Positions 22,929 to 35,816 are shown, numbered from the stretch's first letter. The stretch is 64,000 nt of DNA from Chlorops oryzae (GCA_020466095.1 CM035809.1:23621942-23685941), one strand, 5' to 3'. Made by a program: numbers and translations. The notes: generated from the sequence alone by a model not told the origin.

Positions 22929-23426
22929 GATATGAAAGCCGTCTGTCGGTTTTTTGAACTAGCACAGTGTTATTGATAGAAATTGCAATCTAAAAAAAAT
23001 CTTTCATTCTTCATACTTTTTTCTAATCGCGATGCCTTTGAAATTTAAATTGAAAAATTAATGTATCGAATGAATTCAGTTCGAAATTTTGATATTTTCA
23101 TATTCGGAATTATATTCGTCGCTATTTCGCATTTGGCTTTTAGATTTTGGAATTTGATTTTATATGCCGTAAGATTGTTTAATTTTTACCAAAAAAATTA
23201 AATTCTTAGTTATAGTGCCCGCCGTCCATTATATAATTTATCATACACCATCGTATAGTAAATATATATGAATTGAAAATATTATTAAAACGGCTATTAA
23301 TGCATTTGCGAGAGGAGCGATAGCAATATATATATAAAAAAAAAAAAAACGAAAAATACAAAAGTTTATTTAAAAGAGACTAAAAACCGTGAAATTTCCA
23401 AACAAAATTTAAATTTCTAAGACAAT
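22929..23426. other. Upstream region of the coiled-coil gene
   Basis: AT-rich sequence with no other gene. The 5' UTR of the following gene probably includes about 23350-23426, and the start codon lies in a good context (GACAATGG). Confidence 0.4.
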
Positions 23427-26400
23427 ATGGCCTTTTCAACACAAAAAGAATTTTTCAACGTACCATTCATGAACGAGACGGTTGATTATGAATGCCGACG
23501 TTCGTGCGTACAATTGAAAAGCTACGATTCCACCATTGATGATCGTGCATGGGCCATGGACGAGACGAATCGCTCGCGATATTTGACCGATTTAGTGACA
23601 TGCAAAACTCCGGTGAGTAGTGCTGTATTTTTCTTTAAAAATATTTTTTTTTCCTGAAAGGATACTTAGAATGTGGAAAAGAAAATGGCGGATTTTTACG
23701 GATTGTTCTATAATAGAAGGTCTAATATATAAGGTCTGAACATTCGATCTGTAGACTTGGCTTGGTAAAAATAGCCCTGCCCTGCTTGAGGCCTTAAACC
23801 AAATGGGAGAAAAAATCGAATCCTTCTGATTTCGGGCAAACAATTTTCAAACTTTGCAGTGCCAAAATCGCATCAACGAGCTTACGGATGCAGTTGGTGT
23901 GCTCCAAGGGATTGAACAATTGAGTTTTTTCTTCATTTTGATCAAAAAATATTCATAAAATTCGTATCGATTTGGGAGCTATAAGCTAGAAATGATAAAA
24001 AAAAGATGTGAAAATATTGCTAGACTTTTGAGAATTTTGCAATTTTTTAGCTACTAGATGGAGGTTTCTCGGGTCAGTTATTACTGCCGTCCTTTTCTCC
24101 ATGTCGAAAGCCAGAACTCTGCTATATACATGAAATTCAAATATCAGACGGTTTACTAAATATAGACATAAGTAAGAGCAAAAAACTACGCAGCTTAATT
24201 CTCGGCCAAATTTTTCGATATCGATTTTAAATTTGCCTGAAGCCGCCAATCTGTAAAAAAACAAATGTAGGAATTGGTCACATTTACCAAGCACATTCAA
24301 AATTTTCATTACATTTTACGTATTGCACCATGCTATTGAATTCCTAACATTATTATTATTTTCCCCATCAGGTAAGTCCGACAAGACCAGCCGATAGTGG
24401 ACGTGGTGATTCAATTTACCCTTCAAGTCGCAGTGCTGGCGAACGTGGACGACGTGTCCCAGTTGATGTAAGTATACATATAATCCATGCATCCTTTAGA
24501 CTACAATTTAATCTAATATTAAAATTTCAAAAAAAAAAAAAAAAAATATTTTTTTTCTATCCTAGGCCAGAGGAATCAATCCCCAAGACAGTCTTATCGA
24601 AGCGACAAACGTAACGTTAGATAAAGTCCAAGCGCTCTTGCAGGATAAAAGGAATCTACAGCAGAGACTACAAAAGTCCGAAGACTGCTTGAAGACAACA
24701 AAAGCCGAATATGAAAGGATCAAAGAAATTCTTAATCGAAAATTCGATCGCAGCGATTTTAATCATCTCTATAATGTGATCGAAAAATTATCATCCACCG
24801 GCTCGTTTACAAAAAACGATGAGAACGAAATCATGAAATTCGCTAAGAAAATGGAGGACCTTGGCAAGGCATACGAGATCTCTCAAGCTGAAAATAGTTA
24901 TTTGAAACGTTTGGTCGAAAAGCTATCCCGACGTTGTGATATCGAAAAAATTCCCGTTGAACCGGAAACATGCAAGGACATACCGTATCTACAGAATGAG
25001 GTGAATAAACTGCGCAAAGAATTGATGGTACTACGTAAACTGGAAGATAATAATAATAATAATAAATGAATGGAAACGATTGTTCGGCGGATCCGAACAT
25101 TGATGTGAACACATTAAATTCAATTATTAAGGAACGTAATGCCCTGCGTGATCGTCTACGTTCAATGCAGGATATTGAGAAGCAAGTTAGCGATTTGCGG
25201 AGACGTTTAACTGAAGCCAGTCAGGTTTCCAATAATCTAACAAGCAAATTGGATAATAAATCGCAATATATATGCGATTTGGAAAACGATATGCGCGACA
25301 TGCAGTCACACTATGAGCAAAAGGATGAGAAGCGTAGCTGCAAGTTGGAGTGCTACAAAGTGAGAGAAACGTTATTAATAGAATGGTGGAATGATTTTCG
25401 ATGATTCATGATGGTTTTTTTTTTTTTTTCAGCGTGAATTGGAAAAACTTCAAAAGGAGGCTTGTAGCGCTAAGCTTGAAGCGCAAAAAGTGCCATGTCT
25501 CAAGGCTGCTATTTGTCGATTGGAAGAGTCAATCAAACAAAAGGATCGAAAGATATGCGATTACGATACTCAATTCAAACAACTGATGGTAAGTGAGAAT
25601 AGATTTCTTTATTTACTCAGGCATAACGAAAAGTTTTTGGGGAAGTTTAGGAGCTTAGGAGATATATTTCACCATATACATATAACTATATATGTCACTC
25701 AGGAGCCGTTTCCATTTTGGCTCTTTTTCACCACGGTCTTGGGTACCCACCACGGTCTTGGGTACCCAACCAAAATGAGCATTTTTCACTTAGGTACTCA
25801 CCAAAAGTATTTCTCTCTCCTCATTTTTTGCCTGCCGAGTAACATCTCTTTCTTACTGGCGCGAAACGTCCCGCGCAATATCTATGAGAGTGACATATAT
25901 GGTTATATGTGTATTTCACCATGAATCGAAAAGCTTTTGAGACAGTTACTCATCCGTTCTGGATCGTTTTATAAAATTGACAATTTTTAGTTAGAAATAG
26001 ACCGATCTAGGTTTTATTTTCAGCTCTATGAAAAAGGGGCGTATGCATGGGCTAGTTTTGGGAGTTCAAAACCCTTCCGAAAAGCGGGGATGCTTTGTTG
26101 AATGAATTTTAGTGCCTAAAAGCCCTACATAATAATTTTCTGCGTACGCGTCTGACATATGTAACTATATGTCACTCAGAAGCCGTTTCCATTTTGGTTT
26201 TTTTCCACCACGGTCTTGGGTACCCACCACGGTCTTGGGTACCCACCACGGTCTTGGGTACCCACCACGGTCTTGGGTACCCACCACGGTCTTGGGTACC
26301 CACCACGGTCTTGGGTACCCACCACGGTCTTGGGTACCAACCAAAATGAGAATTTTTCACTTAGGTACTCACCAAAAGTATTTCCCTCTCGCTCTTTTTT

Positions 26401-29400
26401 GCCTGCCGAGTAACGTCTCTTTCTACCTGGCGCGAAACGTCCCGCGCAATATCTATGAGAGTGACATATGTATATGGTTATATGTGGCGTCTGATATGGA
26501 AACCATACTGAACTATCGCTCTAACTTCGGCCCAAAGCTATTACGTGGTACACCTCACTTCTCTCACGTAGTTCACCACACTATAGTGTGAGCTATGGCG
26601 TGGTTCACTACAGTTGAAGTTTTTCACTGAAACATGATGGCTCGCGCCAAAATTTGGCTGAAGTTGCAGCTTTAGTTCTATATGATGGAAACTATACCCT
26701 ATGGATAGGCATTTTTTTTGGTGTATTGAACTTTGTTTCTGGGGAAACCATATATATCTTCTGGATAAAGATTTTCGAATATTAAAATTAGTTCCTTGGA
26801 CTCGATGAAACTGCTTTAGTTTCATCTCAGATTACTGTAAGACGATTCATTTTTAGACTAGCAGACTTGTTAACCCATATGAAGAATGTCTGCACAATTT
26901 AATTAGCCAATTCTCCTGGTATATTGTATTTTATTTATTTATATTTATTTATAAAAAGCCTTTAAATTCAATGTCAGGATTATTCGCTTTAAACAAGCCC
27001 ACCAAGAAGAAAAGTTTGATGGTGCTTCTTTGGTCCCATAACTAATAAGGACCCGAAAATTTTTCACAAGATCGAGAAAAGCTTTTGGTGGATATTGCAT
27101 ATTGAATTTTCTATTATTTTTATATCTGCGAACCGGATGTTAAGACATTAGTGGGACTCATGCAGCTTCGCAGATTGTGGGAAATGAGAAATTTGTCACA
27201 CAACTGTCAAAATTTATATGAAAATTTACGATGGGAAAAGTTGCGAAGGCATTTGCGAAGCTGCATGAGTACCACTAATAGTAGGATTCATGCAGCTTCG
27301 CATATTTTACGAAAGGGGAAACTTTGAAATGAGCTTTCAACATTTTTGTGGAGAAAAATATTACGAAGCGTTACAAACTTTCACTTGGGTTTTTGTTTCG
27401 CAATATGTAGGAAGTTTTTTCGCAAAGCAGATTCGCACTGACATACAGGCAATCGAGTTTGATGAATCGAAAAAGTAATGTTAAATGGGTTAAAGCTCTT
27501 ATTCGAAAGAGGATGGTATTTTTATATGTATGAATAAACATAAATTGTGGAAGTGCCTGCGAAGGGTCGTTTATTCAAATTTGCTATCGCAATATTTACG
27601 AAGACGTTTTGCGAGCCTGCATGAGTCCCCCTAATGCAATATTCGCAGTCGATTGGAACTGATTTCCTATGTTTGCATATGTTGAATATTTTCAACGAAT
27701 TCCTGTGCTATTTGAAACTAGGCGTAATGGCTCTCAAGTTGAGGGGGAGTAAATTTAAGGATCAATGATTCATTTTTGTAGCCGAGAAAATTTTGGAATA
27801 TATCCGATTTTTTTATTTATTTATAATGAACTCATTTGAATTATTTTTTATTCTAATTTTTTCTTTCAATTTTTATTTTTTTTTAAAGAACAAGTTCGTC
27901 AAAATTAAAGAAAACGGTTACACTATCACCAGTGATTCTAAAGGAGCTGGCCGTTTAGGGTCCCATGTAATATCGGAGTGTATTTGTTGATGTTTTAAGA
28001 AAAAATGTTCTGATAAATTTCAATCTATATTTTAGATTGATATAAATTTATAATTTGAAAAAAAGTTAAAAGCTTTTTCCCATCTTAAATAGTTGAGTGA
28101 TGATTGGAAGCGTTATCAGAAAGGCCTTCTTCAATACCTAAAAATTTTCCATTATGAAATACCATGCAAGGATGAATAGATAGAAGTTCGAACTGTCAGC
28201 TCCTTTAATTGGGGGGTGGAAAAGCAACGAATGTTGTTTGGATGGCTCTGCAACAATTTTTTTTATGCTCAGAAATTAACATGGCCAGCTCTTTTTGAAT
28301 TATTCTTTTATGAAATAAATTTGTTTTTTTTTTTTTTGTTTGAATGAAAATCAAAAAACCGTTCCTCCATCTTCCATTTAAATTTATTTGCAGCCAATCT
28401 TGAGAGAATTGCAAGATCATCTGAACGAACAGGAAAAAGAAAAAGAACGATTGCAAAATGATTATCAATGCAAGCAGGAAGCGTTAAACGAAGGTCTTGA
28501 CGAGATATGCTTTTTTATGCACGCAACACTGAACGAAGTGATCAAGAAAGTGCAAAGCGATCGTAACGGAAGTGATAATAAATTTAAATCCTGCTGCGAG
28601 GAAGTACAAAACTTACGATCCATGATTGCCGTTATCCAAACGGAAAAGTCCGTCTTAAATGCATCATCGATTCATAATGAATCATTGAAATCTTTGAATC
28701 ATTCGATCGAGACTCTCACAAAGCATTATGAAGCGGACGATGAAAGTTGAAATTAAATGAATTTCTTCTTTCTATTCTATGTATATCTCCCCACGGGATT
28801 TAAACACACCCCCTTAGGGAATAGTATTTGATAAAAGGCTTTAAAAAAGCTGGCCATGTTAATTTCACTAAATTCTTTGTAACAAAATTCCAAGTGTATA
28901 TAATTTGAATATGGAAAATTCTTAAAATAAGAAATCATTCGTAAGATGGAAATCTCTTAGAGTTTTCTTAATTAGCTTAGATGGCTTTCCAAGTGTCCAT
29001 ATAGAGTCCCATAGATAAGGCAGTTCATCGGTTGTAGGATCTTTTGACTGACGGCATTAGGAGAGAGACTGTGAAGGTATTTATACAGGGTGATCTTTCG
29101 AGTCAGATGATGCCAGGGTCGTATGCCCTCCGAAATTTCAAAATAGGCACAATATTCAGGTTTACAACGCCTAAAACCCCACTCCGAAAAAAAATCTGCG
29201 GGGCTTCGATACTTTTTGACATTTAGTGAGCATGATGAGGACTCCCTTTAAACCGCTTCAGTTACAAAAAAGTAAGAATCTGAGTCGGATAATAAGCACA
29301 ATGAAAAAGCTATTGAAACTCGTTCTCTAAAGCAATTAATTGAATGTATCGGAAGGATTTTAGTACATGGTGGTAGTCATCTCGAAAAGCCACGATTTTT

Positions 29401-32400
29401 TCCCTAAATTTTCGGAATACTTCTCTCTATGGCGGACTTCAAATGAATTCGCTCCATTAAATACTCGACTTCAAATGAATTCGCTCCATTAAACACTCGA
29501 CTTCAAATGAATTCGCTCCATTAAACACTCGACGTCAAACAGAATTCTTTCATATTCTGAAAAGGTCCTTTGGCATTTTAATGCATCCAATCACCGCACA
29601 ACTTGGAGAATTTACATTAATCAGTATTTGGGCTTCTTAAGTAAATCAAAGCTTTAAATTAGGAGAGACACTTTTTGTCTTTTTTTTTTTTTGTAAACTA
29701 TCCTACAACGGAAAGAAGCAAACAAGGAACACACAATCAATCCGATCTCGATTTCGACGTATTCTTCGATAAACCCTTGGATCAATCAATGAAAATTGTG
29801 AAAATGAAGACACTGAAAAATTAATGAAATTTTGAACATCTTGCAGATGAAGGACCTGGCCATTTAATTGTACAAATTTCAAATGCATTGAAAAATATAA
29901 ATTTTATAAATAAAATTAAAATAATGTTTAATGTCAATGATCGTTTGCTTTGCATTGCTTAAGTGTAAAATGGAAGATGGAGGAATTCGGTTATATACAT
30001 ACCTACCAATTATTCATATATGTATATATTTTCATTAATTTTATTTTAATATTATTCCTACTTTTAGGTTATGGGGGCCCTTGGTCAAATTATGGAAATA
30101 ATTTCAGTAAAATGAGGAAAAAAATTCAGCCCAATTCTAAATATCCCCGGGGAATTTTTCGCTGCGGATTAAAAAAATAATAATCATCCATTCTAAACAC
30201 ACAGTGAAGGGAATTCAAAGGGAGAAAAACTTCGACAATTTTGAAGGAAATGTTGTCAATTCCCCTCCCACATCCATTACAGCCTCGTAAAGACCAAATT
30301 TTTCTGAACAAAAGCACTCCGCACTTTTATCTTTCGACCAGTTTCTATCAGTAATTGCGAAGACCCATTTTCCAGAGATTCTCTTCCAAATGCATCTTAC
30401 CATCTTCTCCGAGGACACCCCCGCCTCCGTGTTCTCTGCTCCTGTTGCAAAAAAAAAAAAATGCGCTTGACGATAATGTCCTAACTCATCCTGAGAACGT
30501 GTGCTACCCATCTCAGGACCTGTGCTTTGATAAATGGTATCATCTTGTTTTATGGTCGATTGGTTGCTCCTGTTCATGGTTTATCTGCCTTCTATAATAA
30601 CCTTCAGCATCTCTCACCGGCTTCTAGATTTTTCTTAAGATTTTTCTCTCGAATCTAAAAGCTGATAGCTGTCTGGCTGTTTTAAGGTCTCAAATAAAGT
30701 AGTTCAGCATTAGATTGAAGACAACCGTTGACCTAATGTCTATGTTTATGGTATCTTTAAGCTTTCCTTGCATCAGCAACTTAACGTTTGTATCCTTTGA
30801 TGTTGCGATTGTAAATCTTACCAAGTAAGTTAAAGGTTATCTATCCGTGATAGCATTTTTTCCCCGGCGAGTTTTTCCCTGCAAATGTGAAAAATATTCT
30901 CCCATTCCGAAACACTGGGGTATTGAATGTGAAGGATCCAAGTATTTTGAACATTTTTAAGCAAAGATTACTAAATTTGTTCTTTTGTTAGCGCTCTCAG
31001 AATCTGTAATCCGTTGCCGATAGTTCGAACGATCGTCGGAGGACCGAAGATCCAATTGTATTGTAGAACACTCGTCTGCTGTGTCCTTCTGATTAATCCA
31101 ATGCTAAGCCCGTACCATATTTTATATGCACCGATGCTCCAATATAATCCACACAGCCATGTAGTGCTGAATTATAAAAAAAAGGAAAACAAATTTCTCT
31201 CCAGAAAGCCTGAGTCCTCGCAAGATAATTCCAAGTAAATGAAATGTAAAAACTAGCAAATTCCTCCTGTCAAGAACCTTTTCATGGACTCTGGGCTAGG
31301 GGAAACATTGCTTTACCAGGAAAAGGCATCTTGGATAAGTAATTCCTAATTTGAAATTTCTGCAATTTTCATATTGCAGACATTCAACAGATGCAAACAT
31401 ATAGAACCAGTTACAATCAAATGCGCAGTTGTATGCAAACCAGGCAAGACTGCCTGCTTAAAATCCATGAATAGATATTCCCCGGAAATATTTTCCCTAG
31501 AAAGTTTCTCTGCAAAAAAAGGAAAGTAGTCTAGCGCCAATAAAAGAATCTATAATAAAATCTTTTGGGCGATAAAAAAAACATTTAATAAATTTGGGAT
31601 TGTGTTCAACTAGACTGCCTTGTTTTCTAAAAAAAAAAATCGATCTATCCATCCTCAAAATCCAGTATTGGGTAGTAGGTTCTGTCTTAATTTACTTCTT
31701 AGCCCTTGTGAACCTCTTCGGATTCGCTCATGATCTTCCTGAGGTTTTGGTATGTGATTTCAAAACCTTTCTGCAGGCATTGAGGCCTTCTACACTAGGC
31801 AATTCTAGTTGCACAACTCGCGAGTTTGCTGGAGAGACGAGGTACAGGGAAGGTAAGGGGAAAATTGCTGTCGCGAGTTGCTCGTACAGGCAATTTTGTG
31901 CGATAAGCTTTGTGCATCTCTTTCTTACTTTCAAACGTGAAATTTTCGTCGGGGTTGTTTTTGACGATCGCGCAACTCGAGTTACTGGCCCAATGTAGAC
32001 ACAAAATCAACTCCAAAAGAAAATTCGATATGAGTTGCGCAACTAAAATTGCCTAGTGTAGAAGGCCTCATTACGATCTTCGATCATGTCATCGCAGTGA
32101 CCCATCCTTTGCTGATATTTTTTCATCTGATCGAACCACGGATTTTTCTGTCTTCTCTAAACTCCTCGAAATATGATTAAATTATTTTACAGTGCGTCAT
32201 TAATGAGCTGCGTGAGTCTGGCGCAAGCGGCGGAGGCGGGTGTAGTAATATGGCAAGGAAACTTGACTGTCAAACTCAAACAGCTTGTGATGAGTACATC
32301 GACGATTTGACTTTCTATACGAGAGCAACTTTGGAACATATTCAAAAGGAGCTGGAAAGACGGGGCATTAAAGCTAGCGATACCACCCGTGGAAGCAAGT

Positions 32401-35400
32401 CTGAAGAATGCTGCCAGGAGGTTGCACGTCTGCGAAAGATTATCTGCCAACTACAGAATGATAAGCAACATTTGGGTCACTCGTTGACGGATCGCAATAA
32501 ATGTTTGGATAACCTTACATCGCGGATCGATGAGTTGTGCAAACAGTGCGATCAGAATGCTTTGGATTCAGAAAATGCTCGACGTAAATTTGGACAATGC
32601 TTTCTGCCTGGTTGATGATATCGCAAATCTGCAAGAACAAAACCAGGAGTTGACCAATATCACCGACAATTTGTCGAAGAAAGAGATCGATGACCTGTTG
32701 AATGATCTTCAACAACGTCTAAAAGATTGCCTTGAGGTGAAAGAGGATTTAAAAATTGCGATGAGAAGAAAGGGTTTGGATCCGGATGCTGAACTCAAAG
32801 CTATTGAAGAATCGCGATTAAGAGGTTCTCTGCCACCTAGAGAGCCAGTTGACATGGGACCATTACTTTCTCGTGTCGGCGGCGGACCCCCAGGAGCCGC
32901 AGGTATTGATCCCGCCACTGGCAAGCCTTATCCCCCAGGTGCCCCAGGTATTGATCCTGCTACTGGCAAGCCTTATCCACCAGGACACCCTGGCGCAGCT
33001 GGTATTGATCCCACTACCGGCAAACCCTATCCACCAGGAGGGCCTGGTATTGATCCCGCTACTGGCAAGCCTTATCCACCAGGACATCCTGGTGCAGCTG
33101 GTATTGATCCTGCTACGGGCAAACCTTATCCGCCAGGAGCCCCTGGTATTGATCCCGCTACTGGCAAGCCTTATCCACCAGGACACCCTGGTGCAGCTGG
33201 TATTGATCCCACTACCGGCAAACCTTATCCGCCTGGAGCGCCCGGTATTGATCCCGCTACTGGCAAGCCTTATCCACCAGGACATCCTGGTGCAGCTGGT
33301 ATCGATCCTGCTACGGGCAAACCTTATCCGCCAGGAGCCCCTGGTATTGATCCTGCTACGGGCAAACCTTATCCGCCAGGAGCCCCTGGTATTGATCCTG
33401 CTACCGGCAAACCTTATGCGCCTGGAGCCCCTGGTATTGATCCCACTACTGGAAAGCCTTATCCACCAGGACACCCTGGTGCAGCTGGTATTGATCCCGC
33501 TACTGGCAGACCTCTTCCGCCAGGAGCCGCTGGAGGACCTGGGGCACCTGGAATCGATCCTGCTACTGGCAAGCCTTACCCCGCTGGAGCCGCAGGAGGT
33601 CCTGGTGCTCCTGGAATTGATCCCAAGACTGGAAAGCCCTATCCCGCAGGAGCTACGGGAGGTCCTGGAGCACCTGGAATTGATCCTGCTACTGGTAAAC
33701 CTCTTCCGCCGGGAGCCGCTGGTGCACCGGGCATTGATCCCACTACTGGAAAGCCTTATCCCCCAGGAGCTGCGGGAGGTCCTGGAGCACCCGGAATTGA
33801 TCCTGTTACTGGAAAGCCTCTTCCACCGGGAGCCGCTGGTGCACCTGGATTTGATCCTGCCACTGGCAAACCTCTCGCGCCGGGAGCCGCTGGTGCACCT
33901 GGAATTGATCCTGCTACTGGCAAACCTCTTCCGCCCGGAGCCGCCGGTGCACCTGGAATTGATCCTGCTACTGGCAAACCTCTTCCGCCGGGAGCCGCTG
34001 GTGCACCTGGAATTGATCCTGCTACTGGCAAACCTCTTCCGCCAGGAGCCGCTGGTGCACCTGGAATTGATCCTGCTACTGGCAGACCTCTTCCGCCAGG
34101 AGCCGCTGGTGCACCTGGAATTGATCCTGCAACTGGCAAACCTCTTCCGCCGGGAGCCGCTGGTGCACCTGGAATTGATCCTGCCACTGGAAAACCTATT
34201 CCCGGAGGACCGGGTGCAAGAGTTTCTGGTGCACGAGGTTCGGGTGCACCTGGAATTGATCCCAAGACTGGCAAGCCTTATCCCCCGGGTGCTGCTGGAG
34301 GAGCCGGCATTGATCCCGTTACTGGTAAACCTATTCCCCCGGAGCAGCTGGCGGACGTCCTGGAGCGCCTGGAAGCGGAAAACAAACTACCGGTGGAACA
34401 GTCGGACGTCCCGGTACCCCAGTTACTGATCCAACGACTGGGGAACTTTTGCCATCTGAAGGTGCAATTGATCCAAGAACAGGCAAGCCAATGGCTGGAA
34501 AGATAGTAAAAGGTACTACTGGAAGAATGATAGCCACCGCTACGCGTGGTAGCAAGAGTGGCGGTGATGGTACTGGCGGTGAATATAGCGATTTCCTTAA
34601 GAAAAATGCAACCAACATGGGAATTAATCTTCAAGCTGGAAGTTCACTGGAATTCGAGCTCCGAAAGATTCTCGATGCCTTCGTCGACGAATGTCGTTTT
34701 TGTTTATGTCAGACCAAGGTGCCAAAGAGTAAATTTTACGCGATCTGTCACAAAATACTACACGAAGGCATTATGAATATATGTTTCAAGGATATCGCCT
34801 ATATATTTAAAAAGATCTTCTACGCATCCGAGAAACTATTTCCTGGTTGCCTTCTAAATATCATACTTACCGAATATGTCGGTGACGAATTGAAGAAATG
34901 TTGTCAATGTAAAAGTCTGTTATGCTGTGATAGCTCCCAGGAATTACTGCGTGAAAAGGGTAAGTCCATGCTTACTTTCTATATCTAACTCATCTTGACT
35001 TTTATTTTTTCCCCAGTGCGCAAGCTAGAATTGGAGGTTGAAAGTGCTAGAAACTATTTGAGAAGCATTAGATCGCGACACAGCATCATCATGCCCATTG
35101 AATACAGCTCCGAAGAAAACGATTCAAAGTAAGTTAAAACACATCAAATTTTTATCGAGCAGTTAATTTTTATCCCTTTGTTTTACATATTGACTTCCAG
35201 GGGCAGTACATTCCGTCCACAGAAACCAACAATTTCACCGAAAATTACTAACCGACAAATTAGAAATATCAAGGTGAGTAAATTCTTCATTGTACGTTTC
35301 AATTTTTTTTTTTTTTTTTTGCAGCTTTCGGCTTAACTTTCTACTTGCAAGCGAAGCCTTCGTCTGGGCTCTAGCTATTCACCACCCGTTCTGTCCTATT

Positions 35401-35816
35401 CTAAATGAATATTCCCCTGATATCTTTTCCATACAAATTTTTCTCCTTCTCTTGAAAGAAATTTTTCCGAAAGTTCGCTTCGCATCATCTACATATTCCA
35501 TTCTACATTCCAACTTTGTTGTAGCTTTTTACAATTAAATATTAGGGGTATTCACAAAGGCGTCGGAAAATAGGAAAATCGGAAAATTTTAACTGCTTAA
35601 AACGTTGTGGTGCAAGATACAAAAAAGTTTTAAAAAAATTTTAACAAGCCGCAATTTTCCGATTTTCCGACTTTCCAACGTTTTTAACACGCTAGTGTGA
35701 ATACCCCTATTATTTATTCAGGATTTTCTTTTGATGAAATTTTTTAACCACTCCATTTTTTTTTTTTTTTCTTACAGGCCACTATCGCTAAGTGCTCACA
35801 AAATATGAAAAGGTAG
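23427..35816 (+). CDS. Unrecognised coiled-coil protein with Gly-Ile-Asp-Pro repeats
   Basis: I do not recognise this gene. Phase-consistent exons: 23427-23612, 24372-24467, 24566-25359, 25433-25588, 32193-34959, 35017-35128, 35201-35273, 35778-35816 (TAG); 28394-28750 is an alternative terminal exon. The first half is heptad-like coiled coil (ERIKEILNRKF, SYLKRLVEKLSRR, LRDRLRSMQDIEKQVSDLRR). The big exon starts with more coiled coil (EECCQEVARLRKIICQLQ), then about 27 units of the type GIDPATGKPYPPG at 32900-34335. The C-terminal part is Cys-rich (LKKCCQCKSLLCC). Three one-base frame breaks occur: in the AAT tract at 25047-25066, an extra T at 32589-32591, and a missing base in the C run at 34336-34340. 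No signal peptide or membrane segment is seen. A cytoskeletal or scaffold role is a guess only. Confidence 0.75.
25678..25910. mobile_element. Minisatellite-carrying MITE (family F), copy 1, two units
   Basis: Ends ACATATAACTATATATGTCA and (inverted) ACATATAACCATATATGTCA bound 233 bp. Inside are two copies of the 19-bp unit CACCACGGTCTTGGGTACC, then a conserved segment with TTTTTCACTTAGGTACTCAC and GCGCGAAACGTCCCGCG. Located 90 bases after a donor site in an intron of the coiled-coil gene. Confidence 0.8.
26155..26485. mobile_element. Minisatellite-carrying MITE (family F), copy 2, seven units
   Basis: Same ends and body as copy 1 but with seven head-to-tail 19-bp units (about 26208-26339), which nearly fully account for the extra length. 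The units are essentially identical, so the expansion is recent or homogenised. Confidence 0.85.
27147..27280. mobile_element. Short MITE family G, copy 1
   Basis: ATTAGTGGGACTCATGCAGC at the left and GCTGCATGAGTACCACTAAT at the right bound 134 bp. The body contains TTTGACAGTTGTGTGACAAA on one strand. A near-identical inverted copy is at 42570-42700. Confidence 0.8.
27281..27635. mobile_element. Longer relative of MITE family G
   Basis: GTAGGATTCATGCAGCTTCG at the left and CCTGCATGAGTCCCCCTAAT at the right are diverged family G ends. The 355-bp body differs. It starts directly where the shorter element ends, so the two share a junction. Confidence 0.6.
28394..28750 (+). CDS. Alternative terminal exon of the coiled-coil gene (duplicate of exon 32193-32600)
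   Basis: The acceptor TTTGCAG at 28387-28393 is followed by an open frame of 118 codons ending in TGA at 28748-28750. It starts in phase 0, the same as the start of the exon at 32193, so exon 25433-25588 can splice to either. The two encode the same module: LDEICFFMHATLNEVIKKVQ here against IDDLTFYTRATLEHIQKELE, and CCEEVQNLRSMIAVIQTEK against CCQEVARLRKIICQLQNDK. Using this exon gives a short protein lacking the Gly-Ile-Asp-Pro repeats. Confidence 0.7.
   Translation, partial: PILRELQDHLNEQEKEKERLQNDYQCKQEALNEGLDEICFFMHATLNEVIKKVQSDRNGSDNKFKSCCEEVQNLRSMIAVIQTEKSVLNASSIHNESLKSLNHSIETLTKHYEADDES
29435..29540. repeat. 32-bp tandem repeat
   Basis: The unit beginning GACTTCAAATGAATTCGCTC occurs three times at exact 32-bp spacing (29435, 29467, 29499), followed by a partial decayed unit. 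Confidence 0.85.
31782..32070. mobile_element. MITE with GAGGCCTTCTACACTAGGCA ends
   Basis: The left end GAGGCCTTCTACACTAGGCA is mirrored by TGCCTAGTGTAGAAGGCCTC at the right, giving 289 bp. Internal TTGCGCAACTC/GAGTTGCG motifs extend the symmetry. No coding frame. It lies about 120 bp before the acceptor of the large repeat-coding exon. Confidence 0.75.
32900..34335 (+). repeat. Coding minisatellite: Gly-Ile-Asp-Pro repeat units of 15, 18 or 21 residues
   Basis: About 27 tandem units share the core GIDPATGKPYPPG or GIDPATGKPLPPG. They are joined by linkers GAP, GHPGAA, GAAGAP or GAAGGPGAP, so unit lengths are 45, 54 and 63 bases. All lengths are multiples of three residues, which keeps Gly in a fixed three-residue register like an interrupted collagen. 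Because units are whole codons, long open frames also appear in other frames and on the other strand; these are shadows. Two diverged units (VTDPTTGELLP and AIDPRTGKPMAG) follow the frame break at 34336-34340. Confidence 0.9.
35544..35708. mobile_element. 165-bp MITE in an intron
   Basis: AGGGGTATTCACA at the left is mirrored by TGTGAATACCCCT at the right, and GGAAAATCGGAAAATT by AATTTTCCGATTTTCC further in. It lies in the last intron of the coiled-coil gene. Confidence 0.75.

Larger units (their letters stand above)
28751..32192. other. Large intron of the coiled-coil gene
   Basis: No gene recognised. It contains a 32-bp tandem repeat at 29435-29530, a partial AGCCCAATTC repeat at about 30124-30170, and a MITE at 31782-32070. 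An AATAAA-type signal that could serve the alternative exon occurs at about 29909, but only far downstream. Confidence 0.45.

Noticed and set aside
25066..25404. A separate gene starting at the ATG overlapping the previous stop (ATGA)
   Set aside because: Overlapping stop-start coupling is not expected in a fly. The coiled coil simply continues after a one-base slip in an AAT tract.
26208..26339. CRISPR-like array of regular repeats
   Set aside because: The 19-bp units abut without spacers and lie in an insect intron inside a MITE; it is a minisatellite.
32849..34429. Long alternative-frame and antisense open frames (up to 526 codons) across the repeat array
   Set aside because: The repeat units are whole numbers of codons, so every frame without a stop in one unit stays open. 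Only the frame joined to the coiled coil and the C-terminal exons makes sense.
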